Part shown: positions 1 through 7,802 of the stretch, piece after piece | Position numbering within the stretch: the first letter of the stretch is position 1 | Layout: every line of letters begins with the position of its first letter | From: an uncultured Methanobrevibacter sp. | GTDB lineage: Archaea > Methanobacteriota > Methanobacteria > Methanobacteriales > Methanobacteriaceae | Direction of reading: 5' to 3' | DNA length: 32,816 nucleotides | Assembly (NCBI RefSeq): GCF_946184425.1 | Contig: NZ_CAMHFP010000023.1 | Coordinates: 1 to 32,816 of the forward strand | Translations under genes and position numbers: made by a program | The notes under the pieces: generated by a model | Databases searched by the model: none | The model's input: the letters and a program-made list of their open reading frames with translations, nothing else | Told to the model about the DNA's origin: nothing

Positions 1-150
1 AATAAAAATAAATTATTAATAAAGATTAAAATAAATTTTAATAATAAAAAAACTTTAAAATTAAATTTCATCGAAATTTATAAAATTAAATGGTTCAATA
101 ATTTGTTCCACCAGAAAATTTTATAAAAAAACAAAACGAAAATAATAATT

Positions 151-636
151 ATGAATATCGAAATTGAATCAATCGGTACAATACATACTGAATTTAAAGA
201 AATTGAGGGAATGCCCATACAGCCAACAGGTGCAAAAGGAATAAAAGGAACAGTTGTAATTAAAGACAAATATGTCGATGGTTTAAAGGATCTTGAAGAT
301 TTCTCGCATATCCATTTAATATATATTCTGCATAAAGTAGATGGATACATGCTTGAAGTAAAGCCATTCATGGACAATAACACCCACGGAGTATTTGCAA
401 CCAGGTCACCTAAAAGACCAAACAGAATCGGAATGAGCGTTGTCAAAGTCAACAAAGTTGAAGGAAATACAATACATGTTGAAAACGTTGACATCTTGGA
501 CGGAACCCCACTAATAGATATCAAACCATATGTGCCTCAGTTATACGAGGACACAATTGATGAATTGAAAATAGGATGGTTTGAAACCAAACACAAAAAA
601 GCAAAATCACAAAAATCAGACGACAGGTTCAAATAA
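151..636 (+). CDS. trmO: TrmO/TsaA-family tRNA (m6t6A37) methyltransferase
   Basis: 161 aa, a usual length for the single-domain TrmO (YaeB/TsaA) fold. Members use S-adenosylmethionine to N6-methylate t6A at position 37 of threonine tRNA. The family signature is plain: ATRSPKRPNRIG at residues 83-94 and DILDGTPLIDIKPY at 114-127, with the conserved PTGAKG near residue 25. The ATG at 151 has no clear Shine-Dalgarno sequence. A TATA-like TTTTATAAA lies about 30 bases upstream, so the mRNA may be nearly leaderless. The Lys-rich C-terminal tail (residues 147-161) is probably flexible. It converges with the M42 peptidase gene, with about 21 bases between the stops. Substrate identity (tRNA-Thr) is inferred from the family. 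Confidence 0.88.
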   Translation: MNIEIESIGTIHTEFKEIEGMPIQPTGAKGIKGTVVIKDKYVDGLKDLEDFSHIHLIYILHKVDGYMLEVKPFMDNNTHGVFATRSPKRPNRIGMSVVKVNKVEGNTIHVENVDILDGTPLIDIKPYVPQLYEDTIDELKIGWFETKHKKAKSQKSDDRFK

Positions 637-677
637 AAAAAAAAAGAAAGTTAAAAGCTATAAACTGTTTATAGCTT
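635..677 (-). terminator. Hairpin plus T-run after the M42 peptidase gene
   Basis: A perfect inverted repeat with 10-base arms and a 3-base centre (655-664 and 668-677) overlaps the end of the M42 reading frame. Reading the minus strand it is followed, after about ten bases, by a run of 11 T (635-645). This fits termination of the minus-strand transcript and could also separate it from the converging trmO gene. Confidence 0.5.
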
Positions 678-1686
678 CAGTAATCAACTTGATAGTTGAT
701 TCAATATCATCCATACTGCATACACTCACTGGAGTGTGAATATAACGAGTTGGAACAGATAAAACACCAGTTGGAATTCCTTCACGAGTCAAGTGAATTG
801 CAGTTCCGTCAGTTGTTCCGCCATCACTTACCTCCAACTGATAATCAATATCATTTTCATCACCGGCTTTAATCAACATGTCTTTTACGGATTGCTGGGT
901 TAAAATACCCCTTCCGCTTGCATCCGCCAAGATAATAGCAGGACCTTTACCCATTACCACAGGAGCCTCTTCAGGCTTGATTCCAGGATGGTCCCCGGAT
1001 AGTGTAACGTCAAGTGCAATAGCTAAATCAGGGTTCAATTTGAAAGCGGAAGTTTTTGCACCTTTAAGACCTACTTCTTCCTGTACGGTTCCGACACCGT
1101 AAACTGTAGCTCTGGTTTCCACTCTTTTTAATACTTCCATCATTACATAACATCCTACACGGTTATCCAATGCTTTACCCATGATTAGATTGTTAGGATA
1201 TTCTTCAAACAATGCATTAAAGGTCATTTTATCTCCTATTCTGACCATTTTCTCTGCATCTTCCTTATCCTTTGCACCTATATCAATGAACATGTCATCA
1301 GCTTTGACAACTTTGTTTCTTTCTTCAGGTTTTGTGACATGAGGTGGTTTTGAACCGATTACACCAACAACAGGTTCACCAACTGAAGAGTGAATGGTTA
1401 CAGTTTGGTTCATTAACATCTGATCGTTAATTCCACCGATATTTGAGAATTTAATAAAACCGTTATCATCAATGTATCTTACCATAAGACCAATTTCGTC
1501 CATGTGAGCTGCTAACATTACAGTAGGAGCCTTTTTTTCACCTTTTTTGGTGGCAATTAAGTTTCCCATACTGTCAGTTTCAATTTTATCAGCAACATCT
1601 TTTAATTCACGTGTAATTATCTTAGCTATTTCCTCTTCAGAACCGGATACTCCCGGTGCTAAAGAAAGCTCTCTCATTAATTCCAT
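658..1686 (-). CDS. M42-family metallo-aminopeptidase (FrvX-like)
   Basis: 342 aa, full length for the M42 family of dodecameric, cytosolic, two-metal aminopeptidases (tetrahedral aminopeptidase, deblocking or glutamyl aminopeptidase, FrvX), which finish peptide degradation after the proteasome. The metal and catalytic residues are in order: H61 and D63 in AAHMDEIG, bridging D174 in KALDNR, the E203-E204 pair in VQEEVG, D226 in ALDVT and H317 in RYIHTPVS. The start ATG at 1686 is preceded by GGTGATAC, a good archaeal ribosome-binding site. The last codons and stop lie inside an inverted repeat that may act as terminator (655-677). Exact peptide specificity cannot be read from sequence; older annotations of the family as endoglucanase are not supported by the metallopeptidase residues. 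Confidence 0.9.
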   Translation of the reverse strand: MELMRELSLAPGVSGSEEEIAKIITRELKDVADKIETDSMGNLIATKKGEKKAPTVMLAAHMDEIGLMVRYIDDNGFIKFSNIGGINDQMLMNQTVTIHSSVGEPVVGVIGSKPPHVTKPEERNKVVKADDMFIDIGAKDKEDAEKMVRIGDKMTFNALFEEYPNNLIMGKALDNRVGCYVMMEVLKRVETRATVYGVGTVQEEVGLKGAKTSAFKLNPDLAIALDVTLSGDHPGIKPEEAPVVMGKGPAIILADASGRGILTQQSVKDMLIKAGDENDIDYQLEVSDGGTTDGTAIHLTREGIPTGVLSVPTRYIHTPVSVCSMDDIESTIKLITEAINSL

Positions 1687-1795
1687 CGTATCACCACATT
1701 ATTTTTTAATGTTAATAATATTAAATTGTTTCTATTGAATGAAATTATCTAAATTTTTAAGTTCCATCAATACCATAATGTTATCTGGTGAGAGT

Positions 1796-2554
1796 ATGTC
1801 TAAAATTATTGAAATTTATTTTAGTCCTTCAAAAACAACTAAAAAAGTAGTGAAACAGGTTGCCGGCAATTTTGATGAAATAACTGAATCATATGACCTT
1901 TTAAGTTTCAACGACGAAAAGGAATTTGCAAATGATGATATTGCAGTTGTTGGAATGCCTGTTTTTGCTGGAAGAATCCCTAAAACTGGTCGTGAAAGAT
2001 TATCCAAACTAAAAGGAAACAATGCAAAAGCAATAGCTATCACAAATTATGGAAATGCCCATGTAACTGATGCCCTGCTTGAACTTGTAGATCTTTTAAG
2101 AGAAAACAATTTTGATGTAATCGGTGCTGCTACAACAATCAGCCACCATTCAATATTTGATGGAGTTGCCGTCGGAAGGCCAGACAGTGAGGATATCAAA
2201 AAGATCAATGAATTTGCTGAAAAATGCCATGAAAAAATTAAATTGGAAAAAAGCCTTGAAAGTAAAATTCCCGGAAACAGACCTTATGTTGAATACAAGC
2301 AGCTGCCATTTAAAATCAGCTGCGATGAAAGTCTATGTGCATTCTGTTATGACTGCGCTTCAATCTGTCCCGAAAATGCAATCCTTGAGGAAGATCCCAT
2401 ATCAACAAATCTGGAAAAGTGCAGCAGATGTACAGCATGCATAAACATTTGTCCGGAAGATGCACGCTCATTTACCGGCGAAGCGTTTGAAAGCAAAAAA
2501 CCTGAATTTGAAAAGGCAAACAGTGAAAGAAAAGAGATTGAAATTTATTTATAA
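1796..2554 (+). CDS. EFR1-family flavodoxin/2[4Fe-4S] ferredoxin fusion
   Basis: 252 aa from the ATG at 1796, chosen over an in-frame start at 1739 because GGTGAGAG sits immediately upstream and the flavodoxin fold begins right after it (IIEIYFSPSKTTKK, the FMN-phosphate loop region). Residues 1-145 are flavodoxin-like. The C-terminus holds two [4Fe-4S] motifs, CAFCYDCASICP (C181, C184, C187, C191, with an extra C176) and CSRCTACINICP (C209, C212, C215, C219). Such EFR1-type proteins are cytosolic electron carriers with unknown partners. It is divergent from the M42 gene, and its stop overlaps the stop of the HEAT-repeat gene by six bases on opposite strands. Confidence 0.82.
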   Translation: MSKIIEIYFSPSKTTKKVVKQVAGNFDEITESYDLLSFNDEKEFANDDIAVVGMPVFAGRIPKTGRERLSKLKGNNAKAIAITNYGNAHVTDALLELVDLLRENNFDVIGAATTISHHSIFDGVAVGRPDSEDIKKINEFAEKCHEKIKLEKSLESKIPGNRPYVEYKQLPFKISCDESLCAFCYDCASICPENAILEEDPISTNLEKCSRCTACINICPEDARSFTGEAFESKKPEFEKANSERKEIEIYL

Positions 2555-4060
2555 CTTCAATCTTTTTTTGGCGACATTTCTTACGTATTCACTATCATCA
2601 TTGAGTGAAACTTCTTTTAAAACCTTATTACTTACAATATGTTTTACGGCGGCTTCACGAACTCTCCATTGAGGTTCGTTTTTGACTACATTTGTGAGAA
2701 ACTTCTGATTTCTGACTTTGGAAACCGCCCTTACAGAAATGTTTTCAGAAATGCCCTGCTCATAAATTTTTATTAAACAGCTTTCAACATTGATTTTATT
2801 CAATGCCCTAAGTGAAAACTCTTCATCCTTATTTGCTAAAACAATCTTAATCAAAGTTTCTAAATCATCAATATCATCCAGAGTAGCTTTTCTGATGTTA
2901 TCCAATTTGGCTTCATTCAATATCTTAATAAACGATTTTTCTTCAGTGATATTCTTCATTGCTTCCATTGCAACATCTTCATGTGTTGAATTAATTACAA
3001 TTTCAAGATAATCTTTTTCATCAGTCAAATTAGAATTTTTGATTGCATGATTTCTTACGAACTGATCATCATCATTCAATGCTATATTTACTAAAATTTC
3101 AGGACTTTTTATGTTGTTTACAGCAATTTGGCGAACAAATCTGTCATCATCATTTTTTATGACTTCAAGAAGAACATCCTCATCTTCGATTTTTTTAGCT
3201 GCTTCACTTCTGACAATTTTATCAGAATCATTTAAAGCAATTTGGGCAAGCAAGTCAGGGTTATCCAATTGCGGAACTAAATCAAGCCTTACATCAGATT
3301 TTTCAGAATTTAAAACAATGTTTTTCAGTATATTCTCATCATCAATCTTTTCAAAGATAACTGATCTGACCTTTGCATTTTCTTCATTTTGAGCGATTGC
3401 AGCCAATTTTTCATCATCACTGATTTTATTGATTGCTGAAATTTTTACCCGTTCATCTTTTTCGCTGATAGCAACCTTTTGAAGAATTTCCTCATCATCA
3501 AAAGCATTTTTGTTGATTGCGGCATTTTTAATATCATTGTCCTTGGCTTCAAATATCAAATCCTTTAAAACTTCCGGAGATTCAATTTTACTTACAGCTT
3601 CATTCCTATATCGTTTGTCAACTGCCTCAATGGCAATCCATTTAAGAGTTTCTTCATCAGCAACTTTTTCAAATATATCATCAACATGGGGATTTTTCTT
3701 TGTGTTTATTACAATCTCTGCAATTGACTTGTTGTTTTCACCTAGCCTTTCATATGCAAAGCTTCTGACATCAAAAAATTTTGAATTTTCAGCAGCGTCC
3801 CAAAGCAGATTTTCATCTTTAAGCTTATTTACGGCAATCAATCTGATGGCCCTGTCCTTTACATTTTTAGACATGTCAAGTGCAACATATTCATTGGTGA
3901 TTTGATCTGCTGCAGCTGCCCGTTCATATCTGTCTTTACTTGTTGTGGCTATTTTTTGAAGCAACAATTGGTCTTCCTCAATTTTTACATCTGTAGAAAT
4001 AGGCTGACGCTCTTTTTTTTCTTTCTTATCATTTTTCTTAAATCTGTCAAAAAGTCCCAT
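2549..4060 (-). CDS. HEAT/LRV-type repeat protein
   Basis: 503 aa. After a very basic head (residues 1-20, Lys-rich) the whole chain consists of helical repeats of roughly 22-26 residues. The cleanest run has a period of 26, with a core like VR-x2-A-x3-I followed by an acidic D/E-rich turn and an L-x2-IALND helix. This is the pattern of HEAT or leucine-rich-variant solenoids. There are no cysteines for an FeS cluster, no membrane segment and no signal peptide, so it is probably a cytosolic protein- or nucleic-acid-binding scaffold. The downstream end of a two-gene unit: its ATG lies one base after the stop of the RNase H-fold nuclease gene (4062), suggesting a joint function. Function unknown. 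Confidence 0.72.
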   Translation of the reverse strand: MGLFDRFKKNDKKEKKERQPISTDVKIEEDQLLLQKIATTSKDRYERAAAADQITNEYVALDMSKNVKDRAIRLIAVNKLKDENLLWDAAENSKFFDVRSFAYERLGENNKSIAEIVINTKKNPHVDDIFEKVADEETLKWIAIEAVDKRYRNEAVSKIESPEVLKDLIFEAKDNDIKNAAINKNAFDDEEILQKVAISEKDERVKISAINKISDDEKLAAIAQNEENAKVRSVIFEKIDDENILKNIVLNSEKSDVRLDLVPQLDNPDLLAQIALNDSDKIVRSEAAKKIEDEDVLLEVIKNDDDRFVRQIAVNNIKSPEILVNIALNDDDQFVRNHAIKNSNLTDEKDYLEIVINSTHEDVAMEAMKNITEEKSFIKILNEAKLDNIRKATLDDIDDLETLIKIVLANKDEEFSLRALNKINVESCLIKIYEQGISENISVRAVSKVRNQKFLTNVVKNEPQWRVREAAVKHIVSNKVLKEVSLNDDSEYVRNVAKKRLKL

Positions 4061-4061
4061 A

Positions 4062-5105
4062 TTAATTTACATCCTCATACATTTTCTCTAAAAAAGCTGC
4101 AAGTGAAACAATATCCTGCCGATTATGTTCAATTATAGGCACAATAGGTCCAATATTGTTTTCAGATAAATAAGTATCGTAATATCCTGGAATATATTGT
4201 CCGGGAACATCATCATCTCTTTCAATACCAAAAAATTCCTGTTCAATTGTTTGAAGTTTGAAGTTTGGCAATTTATCCGCCCATAGATTTTTTGCAAAAT
4301 GCATCAAATCCAAATGAGGCAAATCCAAGTTGGCATTAATTCTATTATATATGCACCTATTATTAATAAATGGTAGGTCAAAACTTTTTCCATTGAATGT
4401 TACATGAACAGAATCTTCATCCAAGTGAGAAAGATATGCCTCCAACACGACTGATTCTTCAGGATAATCCCTTAAAAAATATTGTGAAGTTATTATGTTG
4501 CTCCCTTTTATTTCTGCAACACCTATCAAAATTACAGGAACATTTGAAAGCCCTTTAGTTTCAATATCCATGAACTTGAAGTTTTCACAATCAGTCATGC
4601 TTATGCATTTCAACAGATTATCCCTACATCTTTTGGAGTATCTGTTACTGTCAAGCAAATCCATTGTTTCATGAAATGACATGTCTTCAATTTTATTTAG
4701 AAAATTAGATGCCACATTTCCGTATTTGTCATGACCTTTAAGCGATTCGATAGTGTCATATCCTCTGTCTTTAAGATTCTGCTCTGTTTTAATGCCTATT
4801 TTCGGAAGTAACTTCAAATTATGGTTCATCTGATTTCTAAAATCATTATCATCAATTTTGAAATCTATTTTTTCCTTTGTAGTTATCTCCAGGGTCTCTC
4901 CAAAATCAGTGGAAATCACTTTAGAATTTTCAATGTCTGTTAATTTCTTGCCTTCATAATTTGATAACAATTTTTCTTTTAAGTCTTCGAAAAAAAGTGG
5001 CGATTTCCTTCTGGCTCTTTTTTTAGCTTCTTCGGAAGGATTTTTTGAAGAAATCGAGTTAGCCAACATTCTCTGATAATAATTTTCCTGTTCATCATTA
5101 TACAT
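4062..5105 (-). CDS. YprB-type ribonuclease H-like exonuclease domain protein
   Basis: 347 aa. The C-terminal half (about 172-345) is a DEDD-type 3'-5' exonuclease fold of the YprB/COG3359 kind. Exo I is FMDIET (D180, E182), Exo II is NGKSFDLPF (D243), D266 lies in LDLMHF, and Exo III is EHNRQDIVSL (H327, D331). All expected acidic residues are present, so it should be active on nucleic acid. Residues 100-165 may form a helix-hairpin-helix-like module (KIGIKTEQNLKDRGYDTIES). The N-terminus is basic and charged. A TATA-like CTTATATATT lies about 35 bases upstream of the ATG on the minus strand, giving a very short leader. First gene of the unit with the HEAT-repeat gene. Substrate unknown. Confidence 0.78.
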   Translation of the reverse strand: MYNDEQENYYQRMLANSISSKNPSEEAKKRARRKSPLFFEDLKEKLLSNYEGKKLTDIENSKVISTDFGETLEITTKEKIDFKIDDNDFRNQMNHNLKLLPKIGIKTEQNLKDRGYDTIESLKGHDKYGNVASNFLNKIEDMSFHETMDLLDSNRYSKRCRDNLLKCISMTDCENFKFMDIETKGLSNVPVILIGVAEIKGSNIITSQYFLRDYPEESVVLEAYLSHLDEDSVHVTFNGKSFDLPFINNRCIYNRINANLDLPHLDLMHFAKNLWADKLPNFKLQTIEQEFFGIERDDDVPGQYIPGYYDTYLSENNIGPIVPIIEHNRQDIVSLAAFLEKMYEDVN

Positions 5106-5186
5106 AATACAGTTTAATTTTAGTAAATCAAGGAATATATAAGTTTTTAATAAAGTATAATTGAATTTTAATAAATTATAAATAAC

Positions 5187-5194
5187 TTTATATA
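5187..5194 (+). promoter_or_regulatory. TATA box of the putative non-coding RNA
   Basis: TTTATATA sits 20-28 bases before the first stem of the RNA at 5215-5350, the usual archaeal TATA-to-start distance. No open reading frame of note follows before the T8 terminator. Confidence 0.5.
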
Positions 5195-5214
5195 CTTGAA
5201 AAAATAAAGTAATA

Positions 5215-5350
5215 CTTGGCTACAATGTAGCCAGAGAGATAGATTAAACAGCCAAATTTTAAAATTCATTTCTCTAAAAGCTTGTAAAAAACAAGTCGTT
5301 AGGTAAGTAATTTTATAATTATTTACCTAACCATCCCAAAACTTTTTTTT
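5215..5350 (+). ncRNA. Putative structured non-coding RNA of about 135 nt
   Basis: The only part of this 340-base intergenic region rich in stable stems. Seen: stem 1 GGCTA/TAGCC (5218-5232); stem 2 AGAGAGAT (5233-5240) pairing with ATTTCTCT (5268-5275) with one G-U; stem 3 CTTGT/ACAAG with an A5 loop (5281-5295); stem 4, 14 base pairs, 5299-5312 with 5317-5330, with a TTAT loop. A linker containing CCATCCC then leads to T8 (5343-5350), an archaeal-type terminator. A TATA box stands at the right distance upstream. I do not recognise it as RNase P, SRP RNA, tRNA or a box C/D RNA: there are no paired C and D boxes and no CCA-type acceptor. An H/ACA guide is not excluded. A leader of the next gene is less likely, since about 95 bases follow the terminator before that start. 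Confidence 0.5.
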
Positions 5351-5445
5351 AAAATAACTTTTAATTACAAATTTTTATTAACTTAGAAAAGTATTTAATG
5401 TTTTTAAATCAAAAATAATAATGATAGTTATTTTAAGGTTTAAAT

Positions 5446-5829
5446 ATGAAACTGAAATTAGCAATAATATTTGGAATACTTATATGGTTTTTAACATATG
5501 TTTTTGCCAATATTTTCAATCCTATTTTCAACAATAACCTTCCATACTCAAATATGCTTGTTCCAATGATTGTAATTATAGTAACCGGATTTTTTGGAAT
5601 ACTGTATATTAGAAATATCGAAACAAACGAGGTAATTGAAGGCATACTTGCAGGAATAGTATTTATCCTAATCGGAACAATTCTGGATTACATATTCCTT
5701 GTTCTGCCACATACCAATAATTCGATTGTTGCTGATTATCCGATGCATATTGCTTTAACAATTATAATAACTTTATTGATAACAACCTTTTTAGGATATC
5801 TTGCCCAAATGAATATTGATTTAAAATAG
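5446..5829 (+). CDS. Small four-helix membrane protein, unknown function
   Basis: 127 aa with four hydrophobic segments (about 3-24, 36-57, 66-88 and 100-119), few charges and a short polar C-terminus. No recognised motif. A modest ribosome-binding site (AAGG) precedes the ATG. The phosphopantoate-beta-alanine ligase gene begins 8 bases after its stop, so the two are probably co-transcribed, though nothing in the protein points to CoA synthesis. It lies downstream of the putative ncRNA and its terminator. Confidence 0.6.
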   Translation: MKLKLAIIFGILIWFLTYVFANIFNPIFNNNLPYSNMLVPMIVIIVTGFFGILYIRNIETNEVIEGILAGIVFILIGTILDYIFLVLPHTNNSIVADYPMHIALTIIITLLITTFLGYLAQMNIDLK

Positions 5830-5837
5830 ATGATAAC

Positions 5838-6575
5838 ATGATACCCAAATCACATCCACGCTACGAATCATTGCTTTTAAGAGACAAAATAGTTAAAGCC
5901 GCCGAAAAAGGATATCTTGCAGATTCCGGAATGATTGCTCATGGGAGAGGAGAGGCTTTCGATTATTTGATTGGAGAAAAAACAACTTACCCTGCAAAAA
6001 GGGCGATGTATATTGCTGTTGCAGCTATGATTTTATCAAATAATCCAGTCATTTCAGTAAATGGAAATGCCACCGCCCTTGCATGTGATGAAATAATCGA
6101 TTTTGCAAAGGCAATCGGCGCGAAAATTGAAATAAACCTGTTCTACAGAACTGATGAAAGGGTTAGGCTGATAACAAAACTATACAAGGACCACGGATTC
6201 AGTGAAATACTGGGCACTCTTGATGATGACATCGAATATATTGATGACATTCCAAATGATCGGGCATCCGCAAGCAAGACAGGAATATACTCATCTGACA
6301 CTATACTAGTTCCTCTGGAAGATGGAGACAGGGCGGAAATACTTAAAAAAGCAGGCAAAAACATCATTACAATTGATTTGAATCCACTTTCAAGAACATC
6401 AAAAATGTCTGATGTTTCAATCATGGACAACATCGTTAGGGCAATACCTTTCATGACAAAAATAGCTGAAGACTTGAAAACTCAGGACAAGAAATTTTTA
6501 ATAGAAATGGTAAATGAATTTGACAATGAAGAAAACCTTAAAGAGTCATTACAACAAATTAAAATTAAAGAGTGA
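5838..6575 (+). CDS. 4-phosphopantoate--beta-alanine ligase (phosphopantothenate synthetase)
   Basis: 245 aa, matching the archaeal COG1701 family. The enzyme joins 4-phosphopantoate to beta-alanine using ATP. Together with pantoate kinase it replaces bacterial PanC/PanK in archaeal CoA biosynthesis. Recognisable family sequence: N-terminal IPKSHPRYESLLLRDK, then GMIAHGRGEAFDYLIGE (about residues 31-47), the VNGNATALA loop (about 74-82), and TIDLNPLSRTSKM (about 178-190). The start ATG at 5838 lies 8 bases after the preceding stop. The following UPF0200 kinase gene starts 5 bases after this stop, forming a three-gene plus-strand unit. Confidence 0.9.
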   Translation: MIPKSHPRYESLLLRDKIVKAAEKGYLADSGMIAHGRGEAFDYLIGEKTTYPAKRAMYIAVAAMILSNNPVISVNGNATALACDEIIDFAKAIGAKIEINLFYRTDERVRLITKLYKDHGFSEILGTLDDDIEYIDDIPNDRASASKTGIYSSDTILVPLEDGDRAEILKKAGKNIITIDLNPLSRTSKMSDVSIMDNIVRAIPFMTKIAEDLKTQDKKFLIEMVNEFDNEENLKESLQQIKIKE

Positions 6576-6580
6576 ATATT

Positions 6581-7120
6581 ATGCAAGTTATGGGAATTTC
6601 AGGATTACCTGGGTCTGGTAAAAGTTTGGTTTCCGAAATGGCAACTAAAAAAGGAGCCATCATTGTTAGTATGGGAGACATTATAAGAGAAGAAGCTAAA
6701 AAAAGAGGGGAAAGCACCAAGGAAACTGCAACTAACCTCAGAAAAGAGCATGGCGAATATATAGTTTCTGAACTTACAATTAAAAAAATCAAAAAACTTG
6801 AAGAGGAAGGCATTGAAAATGCAATAATCGTGGAAGGCATCAGAAGTCACCATGAAGTGGAAATGTTCAAGCAAAATTTTGACAATTTCATGATTCTTTC
6901 AATATTTGCCAATCCCAACTTACGCTTCAAAAGATTACAGAACAGAATGAGAGAAGACGATTCCAAAGACTACAAAGAATTTGTAAAAAGAGATCAAATG
7001 GAATTAGAATTTGGAATTGGTAATGTTATTGCTCTTTCTGACAAAATAATCATTAATGAAAGCGATTTAGAAAGTTATACCAATGAAATAAATAAATTTT
7101 TAGAAGAAATTAGATTATAG
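6581..7120 (+). CDS. UPF0200-family P-loop nucleoside kinase-like protein
   Basis: 179 aa from ATG 6581. A GTG at 6572 in frame would overlap the previous stop, and GAGTGA upstream serves better as the ribosome-binding site for 6581. The Walker A loop GLPGSGKS is at the N-terminus, followed by a SMGDIIREEA region and an arginine-rich lid (RFKRLQNRMREDD), as in small-molecule kinases related to dephospho-CoA or adenylate kinase. The archaeal UPF0200 family has no settled function that I know of. Its position directly behind the phosphopantothenate synthetase gene makes a CoA-related role worth considering, although archaeal dephospho-CoA kinase activity has been assigned to the DUF359 family. 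Its stop overlaps the convergent dph6 stop by 6 bases. Confidence 0.8.
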   Translation: MQVMGISGLPGSGKSLVSEMATKKGAIIVSMGDIIREEAKKRGESTKETATNLRKEHGEYIVSELTIKKIKKLEEEGIENAIIVEGIRSHHEVEMFKQNFDNFMILSIFANPNLRFKRLQNRMREDDSKDYKEFVKRDQMELEFGIGNVIALSDKIIINESDLESYTNEINKFLEEIRL

Positions 7121-7798
7121 CTTTTCTTCAAGAATTGCATCTTCAATAATATAAACACCACTGTCAAGATGCCATTCTTTCTTATCTTTTAAAATTTTAA
7201 CCCTTTTTTTGAAAATAGGTCCATCAATGGCCAAAGTTTCCGCTTCACCACCTTCAAAAGCAATATTCACCTGGTATTTTTCATTGATTTTGACCAGTTC
7301 ATCGATAGCTTCATCGTCGATAACACGACCTAACCATGATTCATCAAGTCCCCATGCGGCAACACCTGAAATAATGATTTTAAAACCGAGTGAAACAATT
7401 TCCCTCATATACTCCAGTTCACTGACATGCCAATAGGGAGAAATAATTTTTAAACCTACCTCATCCCCCAATTTTTCGATTCTTGATTTTTGATAAACCG
7501 AATAAAGTGCACCCGTGTATATGGCTTCAACACCCAAATTTTTGAGATTTTCAAATTCCCTTTTTAAATCTTGGAGTTCCTCTTCCTTAACACCCTGTGT
7601 CACAGCAGAAATAATAGGAATATCGAGGGCTTCTGCAAGCAAATCAGTTATGTGAATATTGGGAACATGAAACATGTATGACTCATCATTGATGGATTTC
7701 ATGGAAAGAAGATACTTTACATCTTCTTTCTCTTTTAAAGCATAATACAAAGCCATTGTACTATCCTTTCCACCTGAAAATAAAATAGCTACATTCAT
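7115..7798 (-). CDS. dph6: Diphthine--ammonia ligase (Dph6-type PP-loop ATPase)
   Basis: 227 aa, the archaeal single-domain length. The PP-loop SGGKDS (residues 8-13) binds ATP, and the C-terminal FEGGEAETLAIDGP matches the GEGGE-ETL signature of the Dph6/MJ0570 family. The enzyme amidates diphthine to diphthamide on translation elongation factor 2. The start lies 4 bases after the stop of the upstream membrane-protein gene, so the two share a minus-strand transcript. Eukaryotic Dph6 carries extra C-terminal YjgF-like domains that are absent here, as expected for archaea. Confidence 0.85.
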   Translation of the reverse strand: MNVAILFSGGKDSTMALYYALKEKEDVKYLLSMKSINDESYMFHVPNIHITDLLAEALDIPIISAVTQGVKEEELQDLKREFENLKNLGVEAIYTGALYSVYQKSRIEKLGDEVGLKIISPYWHVSELEYMREIVSLGFKIIISGVAAWGLDESWLGRVIDDEAIDELVKINEKYQVNIAFEGGEAETLAIDGPIFKKRVKILKDKKEWHLDSGVYIIEDAILEEKL

Positions 7799-7802
7799 AA
7801 AA

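Noticed and set aside
78-524. 148-codon minus-strand frame opposite trmO
   Set aside because: Shadow of the trmO gene; low-complexity hydrophobic translation and no ribosome-binding site.
2124-2444. 106-codon frame inside the EFR1-family gene
   Set aside because: Out-of-frame shadow of a gene with intact FeS and flavodoxin motifs.
5351-5445. Riboswitch or leader for the membrane-protein gene at 5446
   Set aside because: The structured RNA ends at a T8 run nearly 100 bases before the gene and has its own TATA box; a free-standing RNA explains it better.
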